A DNA stretch of 64,000 bases from Burkholderia sp. OK233 (GCF_900230185.1 NZ_OCSR01000001.1:2232001-2296000), one strand, 5' to 3'; numbered from the stretch's first letter, positions 54,686-64,000 are shown. Translations and numbers: made by a program. The notes: generated from the letters alone by a model not told the origin.

Positions 54686-56485
54686 ATGGATTCGTCAGCC
54701 AACTCTTTGATCAACCCCGACGCCCGCATGGGCCTCGCCGGCGCGCAGCCGGGCGCCGGTGCTGCCGGTGCCGGCCAGGCCGGCGGTGCCGCGGACCTCG
54801 GTGGCCTTGGGAGCAACCTGGGCGGCAACTTCGGCCAGCGTCTGTCAGGTCTCGCGCAAATGCGCGGCAACCCGCGCGCCCCGCTGATTTTCGCGGTCGC
54901 GCTGCTGGTCGCCATCATCGCGGGTCTGTTCCTGTGGTCGCGCACACCGGACTACAAGGTGCTCTACAGCAACCTGTCGGACCGCGACGGCGGCGCCATC
55001 ATCACCGCGCTGCAGGCGGCCAACATTCCCTACAAGTTCTCCGACGCCGGTGGCGCGATCCTCGTGCCGGCCGAGCAGGTGCATGAAATGCGTCTGCGCC
55101 TGGCTTCGCAGGGCCTGCCCAAGAGCGGCTCGGTCGGTTTCGAACTGATGGACAACCAGAAGTTCGGCATCAGCCAGTTCGCCGAGCAGATCAATTACCA
55201 GCGCGCGCTGGAAGGTGAGCTGGAGCGCACGATCGAGTCGATTTCGTCGGTGAAGTCGGCGCGTGTGCATCTGGCCATTCCGAAGCCTTCCGTGTTTGTG
55301 CGCGACAAGGAAGCGCCGTCTGCTTCCGTGCTGGTCAACCTCTATCCGGGCCGCGCACTCGACGAAGGCCAGGTGCTGGCGATCACCCATATGGTGTCCT
55401 CGGCGGTGCCGGATATGCCGGTGAAGGGCGTGACCATCCTCGACCAGGACGGCAACCTGCTGACGCAGCCGTCCACCGGCAGCGGCCTCGACGCCTCACA
55501 ACTCAAGTACCGCCAGCAGATCGAGCGCAGCACCCAGCAACGCATCGACGCGATCCTGTCGCCGCTGTTCGGCTCCGGCAACGCGCACTCGCAGGTCAGC
55601 GCCGATATCGACTTCTCGCACACCGAGCAGACCTCGGAAAACTACGGCCCGAACGGCACTCCGCAGCAGGCGGCGATCCGCAGCCAGCAATCGAGCACCG
55701 CTACCGAGATGTCGCAAGCCGGCGCCTCCGGCGTGCCGGGCGCGCTGTCGAACCAGCCGCCGCAGCCCGCTTCCGCACCGATCACGGCGGGTAACGGCGC
55801 GCCTGGCGTCACCACGACGCCGGTCAGCGACCGCAAGGATTCGACGACCAACTACGAACTGAACAAAACCGTGCAGCATCTGGAGCAGCCGATGGGCGGC
55901 ATCAAGCGTCTGTCGGTGGCGGTGGTGGTCAACTATCTGCGGGTGCTCGACGCCAAGGGCCACGCAACGATGCAACCGGTCACCGCCGACAAGCTCGCGC
56001 AGGTCAACCAGCTGGTGAAGGACGCGATGGGCTTCGATCAGGCGCGCGGCGACTCGGTCAACGTGGTCAACAGCCCGTTCACCACCGACGTCGACCCGGA
56101 TGCCGACCTGCCGTGGTGGCGCACGCCGGACATGATCGCGCTCGCCAAGCAGATCGCGACCTACCTCGGGATCGGCGCGGTCGCCCTGTTCCTCTACTTC
56201 GTGATGGTGAAGCCGGCGCTGCGCCGCGCTTTCCCGCCGCCGGAGCCGGTCGCCGCCGCGGCGCTGCCGTCGCCGGACGAGCCGGTCCTGCTGGACGGCA
56301 TCCCCGCCGCCGAGCGTGCTGGTGCGGCAACCGTCGCCGAACTGGAAAGCGACAGCGAATTGCTCGCGCTGGAGAGCTCGAAACACAAATACGAACGGAA
56401 CCTGGAATTCGCGCGCAACATCGCGCGCCAGGATCCGAAGATTGTTGCAACCGTCGTGAAAAACTGGGTGTCCGATGAGCGCTGA
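54686..56485 (+). CDS. fliF: Flagellar MS-ring protein FliF
   Basis: 599 residues from ATG 54686, with GGAG 12 bases upstream. First membrane helix LIFAVALLVAIIAGLFLWS, then the ring-building YscJ/FliF domain (YKVLYSNLSDRDGGAIITALQAANIPYKF, GLPKSGSVGFELMDNQKFG), a Thr/Ser/Gln-rich linker, and a second helix IATYLGIGAVALFLYFVMV followed by the FliG-binding tail NLEFARNIARQDPKIVATVVKNWV. It forms the inner-membrane base of the flagellum. fliG starts 11 bases before its stop. Confidence 0.96.
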   Translation: MDSSANSLINPDARMGLAGAQPGAGAAGAGQAGGAADLGGLGSNLGGNFGQRLSGLAQMRGNPRAPLIFAVALLVAIIAGLFLWSRTPDYKVLYSNLSDRDGGAIITALQAANIPYKFSDAGGAILVPAEQVHEMRLRLASQGLPKSGSVGFELMDNQKFGISQFAEQINYQRALEGELERTIESISSVKSARVHLAIPKPSVFVRDKEAPSASVLVNLYPGRALDEGQVLAITHMVSSAVPDMPVKGVTILDQDGNLLTQPSTGSGLDASQLKYRQQIERSTQQRIDAILSPLFGSGNAHSQVSADIDFSHTEQTSENYGPNGTPQQAAIRSQQSSTATEMSQAGASGVPGALSNQPPQPASAPITAGNGAPGVTTTPVSDRKDSTTNYELNKTVQHLEQPMGGIKRLSVAVVVNYLRVLDAKGHATMQPVTADKLAQVNQLVKDAMGFDQARGDSVNVVNSPFTTDVDPDADLPWWRTPDMIALAKQIATYLGIGAVALFLYFVMVKPALRRAFPPPEPVAAAALPSPDEPVLLDGIPAAERAGAATVAELESDSELLALESSKHKYERNLEFARNIARQDPKIVATVVKNWVSDER

Positions 56486-57470
56486 AGGCGTAATGAAGAG
56501 CGCGCTCCTGCTGATGTCGATCGGCGAGGAAGAAGCCGCGCAGGTGTTCAAATTCCTCGGGCCGCGCGAGGTGCAGAAGATCGGCGTCGCGATGGCCGCG
56601 CTGAAAAACGTGACGCGCGAGCAGGTCGACGAGGTCTTGCAGGAGTTCGTGCGCGAAGCCGAACAGCACACGGCGCTTTCGCTGGATTCGAGCGACTACA
56701 TCCGCTCGGTGCTGACCAAGGCACTCGGCGACGACAAGGCCGGCGCAATCATCGACCGGATTCTGCAGGGCAGCGATACCAGCGGTATCGAAGGCCTCAA
56801 GTGGATGGACTCCGCAGCGGTGGCCGAGCTCATCAAGAACGAGCACCCGCAGATCATCGCGACCATCCTCGTTCACCTGGACCGCGATCAGGCTTCGGAA
56901 ATCGTCGCCTGCTTCACCGAGCGGCTGCGTAACGACGTGCTGCTGCGGATCGCCACACTCGACGGCATCCAGCCGGCCGCGCTGCGCGAACTCGACGATG
57001 TGCTGACGGGCCTGCTGTCCGGCAGCGACAACCTCAAGCGCAGCCCGATGGGCGGCATCCGCACGGCGGCCGAAATTCTCAACTTCATGTCGAGCAACCA
57101 TGAAGAAGGCGTCATCGAGAATGTTCGCCAATACGACGCGGAACTCGCACAGAAGATCATTGATCAGATGTTTGTGTTCGAGAACCTGCTCGATCTGGAA
57201 GACCGTGCGATCCAGCTGTTGCTGAAGGAAGTCGAGTCCGAGGCGTTGATCATTTCGCTGAAGGGCGCGCCGCCCGCGCTGCGCCAGAAATTCCTGTCGA
57301 ACATGTCGCAGCGTGCTGCCGAACTGCTCGCCGAAGACCTCGATGCGCGTGGCCCGGTCCGCGTCTCCGAAGTCGAGACGCAGCAGCGCCGCATCCTGCA
57401 GATCGTGCGCAATCTGGCGGAAAGCGGCCAGATCGTTCTAGGCGGCAAGGCGGAAGATGCATATGTCTGA
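56475..57470 (+). CDS. fliG: Flagellar motor switch protein FliG
   Basis: 331 residues. The domains are complete: N-terminal FliF-binding part (KSALLLMSIGEEEAAQVFKFLGPREV), the middle EHPQ region (NEHPQIIATILVHLDRDQASEIV) and the C-terminal torque part with charged residues (DRAIQLLLKEVESEALIISLKGAP). It makes the rotor surface that meets the MotA stator. It overlaps fliF by 11 bases and fliH by 14. Confidence 0.97.
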   Translation: MSAEGVMKSALLLMSIGEEEAAQVFKFLGPREVQKIGVAMAALKNVTREQVDEVLQEFVREAEQHTALSLDSSDYIRSVLTKALGDDKAGAIIDRILQGSDTSGIEGLKWMDSAAVAELIKNEHPQIIATILVHLDRDQASEIVACFTERLRNDVLLRIATLDGIQPAALRELDDVLTGLLSGSDNLKRSPMGGIRTAAEILNFMSSNHEEGVIENVRQYDAELAQKIIDQMFVFENLLDLEDRAIQLLLKEVESEALIISLKGAPPALRQKFLSNMSQRAAELLAEDLDARGPVRVSEVETQQRRILQIVRNLAESGQIVLGGKAEDAYV

Positions 57471-58140
57471 TCAGAACTCCACAGCGAAGGAGCGCCTCTC
57501 GGCCTACCAGCGCTGGGAGATGGCCTCGTTCGATCCGGTGCCGCCGGCGCCGCCCGAACCCGAAGTCGACGACGGCGCGTTCGAAGCCGAGCTCGAACGT
57601 CTGCGCGACACCGCGCATGCACAGGGCATCGCGACGGGTCACGTGGCCGGGCAGGCGCTGGGTTATCAGGCCGGTTACGAGCAAGGCCACGCACAGGGTT
57701 TCGAGCAGGGCCAGAGCGAAGCGCGTGAAGAAGCGGCGCGCCTCGCCGCGCTGGCCGAAACCTTCAAGGCAGCACTCGACGGCACGCAAGGCGCGATCTC
57801 CGAGACGCTGGTCGCGTTGGCGCTGGACATCGCCCAACAGGTGGTGCGCCAGCACGTGCAGCACGATCCGACCGCGCTGCTTGCCGCGGCCCGTGAGGTG
57901 CTGGCCACCGAACCGGCGCTGGTCGGTGCGCCGGCGCTGATCGTCAGCCCCGCCGATCTGCCGGTCGTCGAAGCCTATCTGATGGAAGAACTGCAAACGC
58001 GCGGCTGGACCGTGCGTACCGATCCGTCGGTCGAGCGCGGCGGCTGCCGCGCACAAGCCGGCACCGGTGAAGTAGACGCCGGCATCGACACGCGCTGGGA
58101 GCGCGTCGCCGCCGCACTCGGCAAGGTGAGCACATGGTGA
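57457..58140 (+). CDS. fliH: Flagellar assembly protein FliH
   Basis: 227 residues. The start may be ATG 57457 or 57463 ([20 protein letters not shown]). The middle has the Gly/Ala/Gln repeats of FliH ([35 protein letters not shown]), forming the coiled coil; the C-terminus AALGKVSTW is the FliI-contact domain. It regulates the export ATPase FliI. Confidence 0.93.
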   Translation: MHMSDQNSTAKERLSAYQRWEMASFDPVPPAPPEPEVDDGAFEAELERLRDTAHAQGIATGHVAGQALGYQAGYEQGHAQGFEQGQSEAREEAARLAALAETFKAALDGTQGAISETLVALALDIAQQVVRQHVQHDPTALLAAAREVLATEPALVGAPALIVSPADLPVVEAYLMEELQTRGWTVRTDPSVERGGCRAQAGTGEVDAGIDTRWERVAAALGKVSTW

Positions 58141-59825
58141 AGCCGACACTCGAAGAGATCCGCGCGAGCGACCTGACGCCGCTCGAACGCGAGCTGGCGC
58201 TGGCGTCGTTCGGCGCCGAGGCGCTGGCGGATGTGCCGGCCGCGGTGACACCCGCTGCGGCTGCCGTCGCAGCCATCGACGCCGCGCTGCGCGATCCCGC
58301 TCACCGGCATCCGGGCGCCGCCGGGCACCCGGCGAAGGGCGCGGCGGCGAGTCGGGAATCCGCCGCTGCGAGCCATGAGTCTGCCGTTTCTTCGAGTCCC
58401 GCTTCACTCCCTCCCGCCCCTGCCCCGTACGATCCCGCCCTCGACAGCAATCCGCACATGCAAGCCTGGCGCGGCCGGCTCGACGCGCTGCGCGCCCGCA
58501 ACGCAATCGCCAAGCCGATGCGTGCCTGCGGACGTTTGACGCGCGCCGCGGGTCTGGTGCTGGAAGCGGTCGGTCTGCGCCTGTCGGTGGGCGCCGAAGT
58601 GATGATCGAACTGCCGTTCGGCAGTTCGCTGGCGATGGCCGAAGCCGAAGTCGTCGGCTTCTCCGGCGACAAACTGTTTCTGATGCCGACCACCGAAGTG
58701 ATCGGCCTCCTGCCTGGCGCTCGTGTGTACCCGCTCGAAAGCGCGCCGATCGCCGATCCGATGGCGGGCGCGAAGCGCCTGCCGGTCGGCTGGGAATTGC
58801 TCGGCCGCGTGCTGGACGCGTCCGGCCGACCGCTCGACGGCCTCGGCCCGCTCGGCGCGCATGCCGATGCGCCGTTGTCCTCGCCGGTCATCAACCCGCT
58901 GAACCGCGAGCCGATTCACAAGGTGCTCGACGTCGGCGTGCGCGCGATCAACGCGCTCCTGACCGTGGGCCGCGGCCAGCGCATGGGCCTGTTCGCCGGT
59001 TCGGGCGTCGGTAAATCGGTGCTGCTCGGCACGATGGCGCGCTACACCAGCGCCGAGGTGATCGTGATCGGCCTGATCGGCGAACGCGGCCGCGAAGTGA
59101 AGGAATTCATTGAACAGATTCTCGGCGAGGAAGGACTCACGCGCTCGGTGGTGATCGCAGCGCCCGCCGACGTCTCGCCACTCTTGCGGATGCAGGCCGC
59201 GTCGTATTCAACCTCGCTCGCCGAATACTTCCGCGACCAGGGCAAGCACGTGCTGCTGCTGATGGATTCGCTGACCCGTTACGCGATGGCGCAGCGCGAA
59301 ATCGCGCTCGCCGTGGGCGAGCCGCCCGCCACCAAGGGGTATCCGCCTTCGGTGTTCGCCAAACTGCCGGCGCTCGTCGAACGGACCGGTAACGGCCCGG
59401 CGGGCGGCGGCTCGATCACCGCGTTCTACACCGTGCTGACCGAAGGCGACGACCAGCAGGACCCGATCGCCGACTCCGCGCGCGCGATTCTCGACGGCCA
59501 CATCGTGCTGTCGCGCTCGCTCGCCGAAGCCGGCCACTATCCGGCGATCGACATCGAAGCGTCGATTAGCCGGGCAATGACCGCGCTGATCGACGATAAC
59601 CATCTCGAGAAGACGCGTATGTTCAAGCAGATGCTGTCGCGCTATCAGCGCAACCGCGATCTGATCAACGTCGGCGCCTATTCGAGTGGGCGCGACGCGC
59701 TGCTCGACCGGGCGATTGCGCTGTATCCGCGGATGGAAGCGTTCTTGCAGCAGGGTTTTCGCGAATGCGCGAACTTTGAACCGAGTCTCGAGATGCTGGA
59801 CGCGCTGTTTGCCCAAGGAGGCTGA
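58134..59825 (+). CDS. fliI: Flagellum-specific ATP synthase FliI
   Basis: 563 residues, longer than usual by about 100, caused by an Ala/Ser/Pro-rich N-terminal extension before the conserved [25 protein letters not shown]. Walker A is [19 protein letters not shown], Walker [20 protein letters not shown], followed by [20 protein letters not shown]. It powers type III export with FliH and FliJ. Overlaps the end of fliH by seven bases. Confidence 0.96.
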   Translation: MVKPTLEEIRASDLTPLERELALASFGAEALADVPAAVTPAAAAVAAIDAALRDPAHRHPGAAGHPAKGAAASRESAAASHESAVSSSPASLPPAPAPYDPALDSNPHMQAWRGRLDALRARNAIAKPMRACGRLTRAAGLVLEAVGLRLSVGAEVMIELPFGSSLAMAEAEVVGFSGDKLFLMPTTEVIGLLPGARVYPLESAPIADPMAGAKRLPVGWELLGRVLDASGRPLDGLGPLGAHADAPLSSPVINPLNREPIHKVLDVGVRAINALLTVGRGQRMGLFAGSGVGKSVLLGTMARYTSAEVIVIGLIGERGREVKEFIEQILGEEGLTRSVVIAAPADVSPLLRMQAASYSTSLAEYFRDQGKHVLLLMDSLTRYAMAQREIALAVGEPPATKGYPPSVFAKLPALVERTGNGPAGGGSITAFYTVLTEGDDQQDPIADSARAILDGHIVLSRSLAEAGHYPAIDIEASISRAMTALIDDNHLEKTRMFKQMLSRYQRNRDLINVGAYSSGRDALLDRAIALYPRMEAFLQQGFRECANFEPSLEMLDALFAQGG

Positions 59826-59827
59826 CG

Positions 59828-60277
59828 ATGGCGAAACACTTTCCGATCAAGACGCTCATCGGCCTGGCCCAGGACGATGTGGATGCCGCCGCACAACGTC
59901 TGGGCCGCGCGCAGCGCGAGCGCAACGACGTGCAGTCGCAGCTCGACTCGCTGGTGCAGTACCGCGACGAATATCACGCGCGTTTCACGGCGACCGCTCA
60001 GACTGGCATGCCCGCCGGCAACATGCGCAATTTCCAGGCATTCATCGACACGCTCGACGCCGCCATCGAACAGCAGCGCAACCTGCTGGTGACGGCCAAT
60101 GCGCGCGTCGAGGCGGCCAAGCCCGACTGGCAACGCCAGAAGCAGAAGCTCGGCTCGTATGAAGTGCTGCAGGCGCGGGGCGAAGCAGCCGAAGCGAAAA
60201 CCATGGCGCGGCGCGATCAGCGCGATGCCGACGAACACGCCGCCCGCATTCTGAGGATGCGTGTCGAGGGTGTCTGA
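59828..60277 (+). CDS. fliJ: Flagellar protein FliJ
   Basis: 149 residues, almost entirely helical and highly charged: AQDDVDAAAQRLGRAQRERNDVQSQLDSLVQYRDEY and RQKQKLGSYEVLQARGEAAEAKTMARRDQRDADEHA form the expected antiparallel coiled coil. It is the export-gate stalk that binds FliI. Start is two bases after the fliI stop. Confidence 0.93.
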   Translation: MAKHFPIKTLIGLAQDDVDAAAQRLGRAQRERNDVQSQLDSLVQYRDEYHARFTATAQTGMPAGNMRNFQAFIDTLDAAIEQQRNLLVTANARVEAAKPDWQRQKQKLGSYEVLQARGEAAEAKTMARRDQRDADEHAARILRMRVEGV

Positions 60278-60338
60278 TGTGCCAGAGCACCGCCTCAATT
60301 GACCGAACACCCCGTTTGACGGATTGACAGGATTCCCT

Positions 60339-61862
60339 ATGTCGCTTCTTTCACAGATCGGCTCACTGCTTGGCTCGGCCAGCAGCACGTCCACCACTGC
60401 GGCGATGGCCGCCGCGGCGAACGCCAAGCCGTTCTCGCAAACCCTGCAGCAGAGCATCGACCTGCAAAACAACGCGGCCGCGCAGAGTGTAAGCAAGCCG
60501 CCGGCTCCGCCGCCCTCTTCGTCTGCGTCCGCTTCGTCGTCCTCGGCAGCTTCGTCCAGCGTGCATGACGCGCCGCCGCCGCCCGATCCTTCGACGAAGA
60601 GCCCGGATGCCGCGAGCAGCAACACGGACAACAGCAATTCGACGAGCGCTTCCTCATCCGGCTCGTCGTCGGCTTCGTCGTCCACTTCCGCTGCTAATAC
60701 GCAGCAAGCCTCGACCGACAAGACCGGCGCGACGCCGCCGAAGTCCGGCAACACAACCACGCAGACCGATGCGGGCACGGCAGCAGCCGCTGCCGCCGCG
60801 CAGGCCCAAGCGCAAGCCAATGCGAATAACGCCACCGCCCCGGCGACCGCTGACCCCGCCACGGCGCTGACTGACGCCGCGACCACGCTGCCGGGCACGG
60901 GCACAGACGCCACGACGGGCGGCACCACGGGCAAAAAGACGGGCGCGACCGATTCGAAGTCGGCGCAGGATGCCTTGCAGGCGGCGCTGGCCGCGCTGGC
61001 GAGCGGCCAGGGCGTGGTTCCGCAGCAGGCACTGGCGAGCGGCGCGGCAGCAAATGCGGCAACAGCGGCGAACGGTTTGGGTGCTGACGCGAGCAACGGA
61101 CTCAACGGAACGGCGGACGGCAAGACATTGGCGGCCGGTTTGTTCGGCGACGGCAAGGGATCGAACGCGGGCAAGACCGCGTTGACGGCGGCGGCCACGA
61201 CCGTGGCGGATCCATCGACGGCAGCGAAGGCAGCGACTGACGCGCTGAGCGCGACGGCGGCCGGCGGTGCGCAGGCTGACGATCTGGCGTCGTTCAAGAG
61301 TGCGGCCGATGCCGCGACGGCTGCGCTGGCAGCCGGCCAGGCTGCGGCGAGCGCCGCGAATTCGACGGCGGCTGTGCAGACGACGGGTAACGCCGGCGCT
61401 GCCGAAGTGGCGAATACGTTGTCACCGCAGGTGGGCACGACGGACTGGGAAGACGCGTTGAGTCAGAAGGTGGTGTTTTTGTCGAATGCGCATTCGCAGA
61501 GTGCCGAGCTGACTTTGAATCCGAAGGATCTGGGGCCGCTACAGGTTGTGTTGCAGGTTGCCGATAACCATGCACATGCGTTGTTTGTTTCGCAGCACCA
61601 GCAGGTGCGGGAGGCTGTCGAGGCGGCGTTGCCGAAGCTTCGCGAGGCGATGGAGTCCAACGGCATTGGGCTCGGGAGCGCGAGTGTTAGCGATGGGTTT
61701 GCCCGGCAGGGCGGGCAGCAGCAAAGTGCAGATTCGGGGCGCTCTGGGGCGCGCGGTAGTAGCGCTGGGGGGTTTGCCGGCGGCGCTGGTTCGGATTCTG
61801 ATTCTGGTGTTGCTAATGTTGCCGTGCGGCGGACTGTTGGGTTGGTCGATACGTTTGCTTAA
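60339..61862 (+). CDS. fliK: Flagellar hook-length control protein FliK
   Basis: 507 residues from ATG 60339. About 330 residues of Ala/Thr/Ser/Gly-rich, low-complexity sequence make the molecular ruler; the conserved FliK C-domain follows: DWEDALSQKVVFLSNAHSQSAELTLNPKDLGPLQVVLQVADNHAHALFVSQHQQVREAVEAALPKLREAM. It stops hook growth by switching FlhB. The last 200 bases shift strongly to G and T and lose the high GC at third positions, next to the repeat element that begins 78 bases after the stop. Confidence 0.94.
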   Translation: MSLLSQIGSLLGSASSTSTTAAMAAAANAKPFSQTLQQSIDLQNNAAAQSVSKPPAPPPSSSASASSSSAASSSVHDAPPPPDPSTKSPDAASSNTDNSNSTSASSSGSSSASSSTSAANTQQASTDKTGATPPKSGNTTTQTDAGTAAAAAAAQAQAQANANNATAPATADPATALTDAATTLPGTGTDATTGGTTGKKTGATDSKSAQDALQAALAALASGQGVVPQQALASGAAANAATAANGLGADASNGLNGTADGKTLAAGLFGDGKGSNAGKTALTAAATTVADPSTAAKAATDALSATAAGGAQADDLASFKSAADAATAALAAGQAAASAANSTAAVQTTGNAGAAEVANTLSPQVGTTDWEDALSQKVVFLSNAHSQSAELTLNPKDLGPLQVVLQVADNHAHALFVSQHQQVREAVEAALPKLREAMESNGIGLGSASVSDGFARQGGQQQSADSGRSGARGSSAGGFAGGAGSDSDSGVANVAVRRTVGLVDTFA

Positions 61863-61939
61863 TCTGGGTTTTTGCCCGTCCGGGCTGGGGATTGCCTGAC
61901 GGCGCTGGTGTTAGGTTTTTTGCCTTCGGCAGGGGTTGG

Positions 61940-62715
61940 TTGCCTGCTCGGCGCTTTTGTCAGTGTTCTTGGGGTGTTGGCCTTTCCTTGTTTTGTTAGT
62001 GGTCTATTAGCGTTGCCCCTGTGCGGGGCGGCACCTACTTCTCTTTGCCGGCTGCAAAGAGTAGGCAAGAGAAAGTAGCTCAAACCGCTCATGCTAAGTG
62101 GGAACCGTGGCCTGCAACGGGTAGTGGTGCATCTGGAATCCGTGTTCTCGCACATTCCGCGTTAGTGACAAAGGACTCATCAGCTCCCACTCCGCACTGC
62201 GTGCGTCGCGGACGGGTCTGCATGGGAAACCAGGGGCTTCGGTTCAAGTCTGCGGGGGCCATCGGCTTCGCCTCGGCGACGCGCCTCTGCAGTCATGCAG
62301 CCAACCCCCACTTCCAATGAAAGGGCGTGTGCCGCAACGCTCGTAGCTGTGCCGATTGATAGTGATATGCAATGGCAAACCGTGGTTTCCGAGTGAAACG
62401 CGGGAGTTGAAACGTAGCGGGTGGTTTTACGAACTGCTCTTCGGCGCGCGCAGCGCCGCCGGAAGTATGACGCCCTTGTCACTGGCGTATGCAGGTGCAC
62501 GAACACAGATTCCAGATGCACCACTACCCGCAGCAGACCACGGACCCCGCTTAGCAGTAGCGGTTTGAGCCGCTTTCTTTTGCCTACTTTTCTTTGCGGC
62601 ATGCAAAGAAAAGTAGGTGCCGCCCCGCACAGGGGCAACGCTAATAGACCACTAACAAAACAAGGAAAGGCACCCAAGCCAGAACCACAGAAACGAAAAG
62701 CGCCGAACAGGCAAA
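61940..62715. repeat. Large inverted-arm repeat element, copy 2 (uninterrupted)
   Basis: A 776-base element. The left arm (about 61940-62185) and the right arm (about 62461-62715) are reverse complements with scattered changes, for example TTGCCTGCTCGGCGCTTTTG against AAAAGCGCCGAACAGGCAA at the ends, and GTAGTGGTGCATCTGGAATC against GATTCCAGATGCACCACTAC inside. Nested hairpins occur in the arms, such as the perfect 13-base stem TACTTTTCTTTGC / GCAAAGAAAAGTA at 62585-62615. The core (62185-62460) includes CGGCTTCGCCTCGGCGACGC. No gene is credible in it; frames such as 62180-62833 on the minus strand simply follow the repeat. It sits between fliK and fliL. Confidence 0.9.
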
Positions 62716-62872
62716 CAAAACCGAAAACCAAAACCACGCCGCAAGACGCCCCCCGCCTGAAAGGCAAAAACAAGAGATAGCCCTCAATAACCCTTCTTTT
62801 CGACCCATCGCGCCGCAGGCAAATAAACAACAATCACCATCACCAGCACTAAAGGCAAGCAAAGCAAACCTC
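62716..62872. other. A- and C-rich leader of fliL
   Basis: 157 bases without a gene. The plus strand is very rich in A and C (for example CAAACAAAACCGAAAACC), the mirror of the G/T-rich stretch at the end of fliK. It presumably contains the promoter or leader of the fliLM unit, but no clear promoter is visible. Confidence 0.4.
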
Positions 62873-63379
62873 ATGGCAACCACGACCGCAAACCAGCAAG
62901 CCGCGCCCGCTTCCCCGGGCCCCTTGAAGCGCATCATCCTGATCGTCCTCATCGCGATCATCGCCGCAGGCGCTGCCGGCGCGGGTGTGTGGTTCTTCAT
63001 GTCCAAGCGCAGCCCGGCCCCCGCGTCAGCGGCAACCGCCAGCGCACCGCCGCCACTCGCCGTGCCGCTCTTCTTCCCGCTCGAATCGATGACAGTCAAC
63101 CTGCAATCGGACGACGGCCAGCAACACTTCCTGCGGATCGGCCTGACGCTCAAGCTCAACGACCCGAAAACCCAACAGGAACTCTCCGACCATATGCCGG
63201 AAGTGCGCAGCCGCATCCTCCTCGCACTGTCGAACAAACATCCGGAAGAACTCGCACCGCTCGAAGGCAAACGCGCGCTCGCCACCGAACTCCAGACGCT
63301 GATCGAACAGCCGACCGATAAGGGCGCCGCGCCAATCCACGTCCAGGACGTGCTGTTCACCGAATTCGTCGTGCAGTGA
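62873..63379 (+). CDS. fliL: Flagellar basal body-associated protein FliL
   Basis: 168 residues. One membrane helix near the N-terminus (IILIVLIAIIAAGAAGAGVWFFM), then the periplasmic domain with VPLFFPLESMTVNLQ, LRIGLTLKLND and MPEVRSRILLALSNKHPEELAPLEGKRALATELQTLIE, the FliL pattern that resembles stomatin/prohibitin rings around the stator. It supports motor torque. Ends 66 bases before fliM. Confidence 0.94.
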   Translation: MATTTANQQAAPASPGPLKRIILIVLIAIIAAGAAGAGVWFFMSKRSPAPASAATASAPPPLAVPLFFPLESMTVNLQSDDGQQHFLRIGLTLKLNDPKTQQELSDHMPEVRSRILLALSNKHPEELAPLEGKRALATELQTLIEQPTDKGAAPIHVQDVLFTEFVVQ

Positions 63380-63445
63380 CGTTCTCAGTGGTGTTATTAA
63401 GCGCCGCCATCATTAACCGCTTCGGGACGCACGAGGAATAAGGAA

Positions 63446-64000
63446 TGGGCCACGAAGAGTTCATGTCCCAGGAGGAGGTCGATGCCCTCCTCAAGGGCGT
63501 CACCGGCGAGTCCGACTCGGAAACCGAGCAGACCGACCGTGCGGGTGTACGCCCGTACAACATCGCAACGCAGGAACGCATCGTCCGCGGCCGGATGCCC
63601 GGCCTCGAAATCATCAACGACCGCTTCGCGCGTCTGTTGCGCGTCGGCATCTTCAACTTCATGCGGCGCTCGGCGGAAATTTCCGTCGGTCCGGTGAAGG
63701 TGCAGAAGTACAGCGAGTTCACCCGCAACCTGCCGATCCCGACCAACCTGAACCTGGTCCACGTGAAGCCGTTGCGCGGCACGTCGCTGTTCGTGTTCGA
63801 CCCGAACCTGGTGTTCTTCGTGGTCGACAACCTGTTCGGCGGCGATGGGCGTTTCCATACCCGCGTCGAAGGCCGCGATTTCACGGCAACCGAGCAGCGC
63901 ATCATCATGAAGCTGCTCAACCTCACGTTCGAGCACTACGCGGCGTCGTGGAAAAGCGTGCGCCCGCTGCAGTTCGAATTCGTGCGCTCGGAAATGCATA
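63446..64000 (+). CDS. fliM: Flagellar motor switch protein FliM (partial)
   Basis: The first 185 codons of FliM from ATG 63446, with AAGGA before it; the gene runs past the end of the window. The N-terminal CheY-binding segment is FMSQEEVDALLKGV, followed by RPYNIATQERIVRGRMPGLEIINDRFARLLR and the middle CheC-like domain (LFVFDPNLVFFVVDNLFGGDGRFHTRVEGRDFTATEQRII). It belongs to the rotor C ring with FliG and FliN. Confidence 0.97.

Noticed and set aside
59678..61438. 586-residue open frame opposite fliI-fliJ-fliK
   Set aside because: Ala/Val-rich antisense of the low-complexity FliK region; no support.
61940..62715. Integron attC, group II intron or retron
   Set aside because: No integrase, reverse transcriptase or intron domain sequence is adjacent, and arms of 250 bases do not match attC size.
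62180..62833. 217-residue frame inside the hairpin element
   Set aside because: The frame follows the inverted repeat, the translation is compositionally odd, and the equivalent frame in copy 1 has different ends. Repeats of this kind are often wrongly annotated as hypothetical genes.

Overview
The window is GC-rich DNA with dense, well-ordered genes and reads as a chromosome of a betaproteobacterium in the Burkholderia/Paraburkholderia group. The evidence is the flagellar gene order (fliE divergent from fliFGHIJK, then fliLM), an SAH riboswitch upstream of ahcY, the TraB/GumN gene attached to a dpp operon, and the style of housekeeping proteins such as GlmS, GlmU, TtcA and multifunctional Cca. 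No rRNA, tRNA, CRISPR array or intact prophage was seen. The assignment is from sequence character only.

Layout. 1-7.5 kb: the tail of a sensor kinase, a DMT transporter, a small unknown gene pair behind an intergenic region with two perfect DnaA boxes, a DUF2242 lipoprotein, a small lytic transglycosylase, a decayed MauG-type cytochrome gene, a YafY-type regulator divergent from a GST, and two small conserved proteins. 7.6-13.2 kb: UDP-GlcNAc synthesis (glmS, glmU), then an SDR-folB-ttcA operon. 13.2-21.4 kb: a MidA-like methyltransferase, DUF2905, a large hairpin repeat interrupted by an IS110 fragment, cca, a GST, an NDUFA9-like protein, Slt70, and 5-formyl-THF cyclo-ligase. 21.5-26.7 kb: a MarR-like regulator, then the 5-oxoprolinase genes pxpBCA and a DUF969/DUF979 membrane pair. 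26.9-29.4 kb: a TPR glycosyltransferase and a BrnT/BrnA toxin-antitoxin pair.

29.6-38.4 kb, minus strand: a dipeptide ABC transporter operon with two tandem periplasmic binding-protein paralogues (dppA-dppA-dppB-dppC-dppD-dppF) followed by a TraB/GumN protein. 38.7-41.6 kb, minus strand: an SAH riboswitch controlling ahcY, a small four-helix membrane protein and metF, so S-adenosylhomocysteine recycling and methyl supply share one unit. 41.7-51.1 kb: a glycosyltransferase, a LysR regulator, an OmpA/DUF937 protein broken by a homopolymer frameshift, a GMC oxidoreductase, an AidB-like acyl-CoA dehydrogenase and a coniferyl-type aldehyde dehydrogenase.

51.2-64 kb: flagellar genes. On the minus strand a sigma28-type promoter precedes fliS-fliT, a second FliK-type gene and an FlhB C-domain-like gene; fliE is separate. 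On the plus strand fliF-G-H-I-J-K is tightly packed, then a second copy of the hairpin repeat separates it from fliL and fliM, which runs off the end.

The least explained feature is the roughly 0.78 kb repeat present at 14.66-15.90 kb and 61.94-62.72 kb. Each copy has two arms of about 250 bp that are inverted repeats of each other, around a conserved core. One copy carries a 475 bp IS110 fragment whose empty site is preserved in the other copy. I do not recognise it as any named element.
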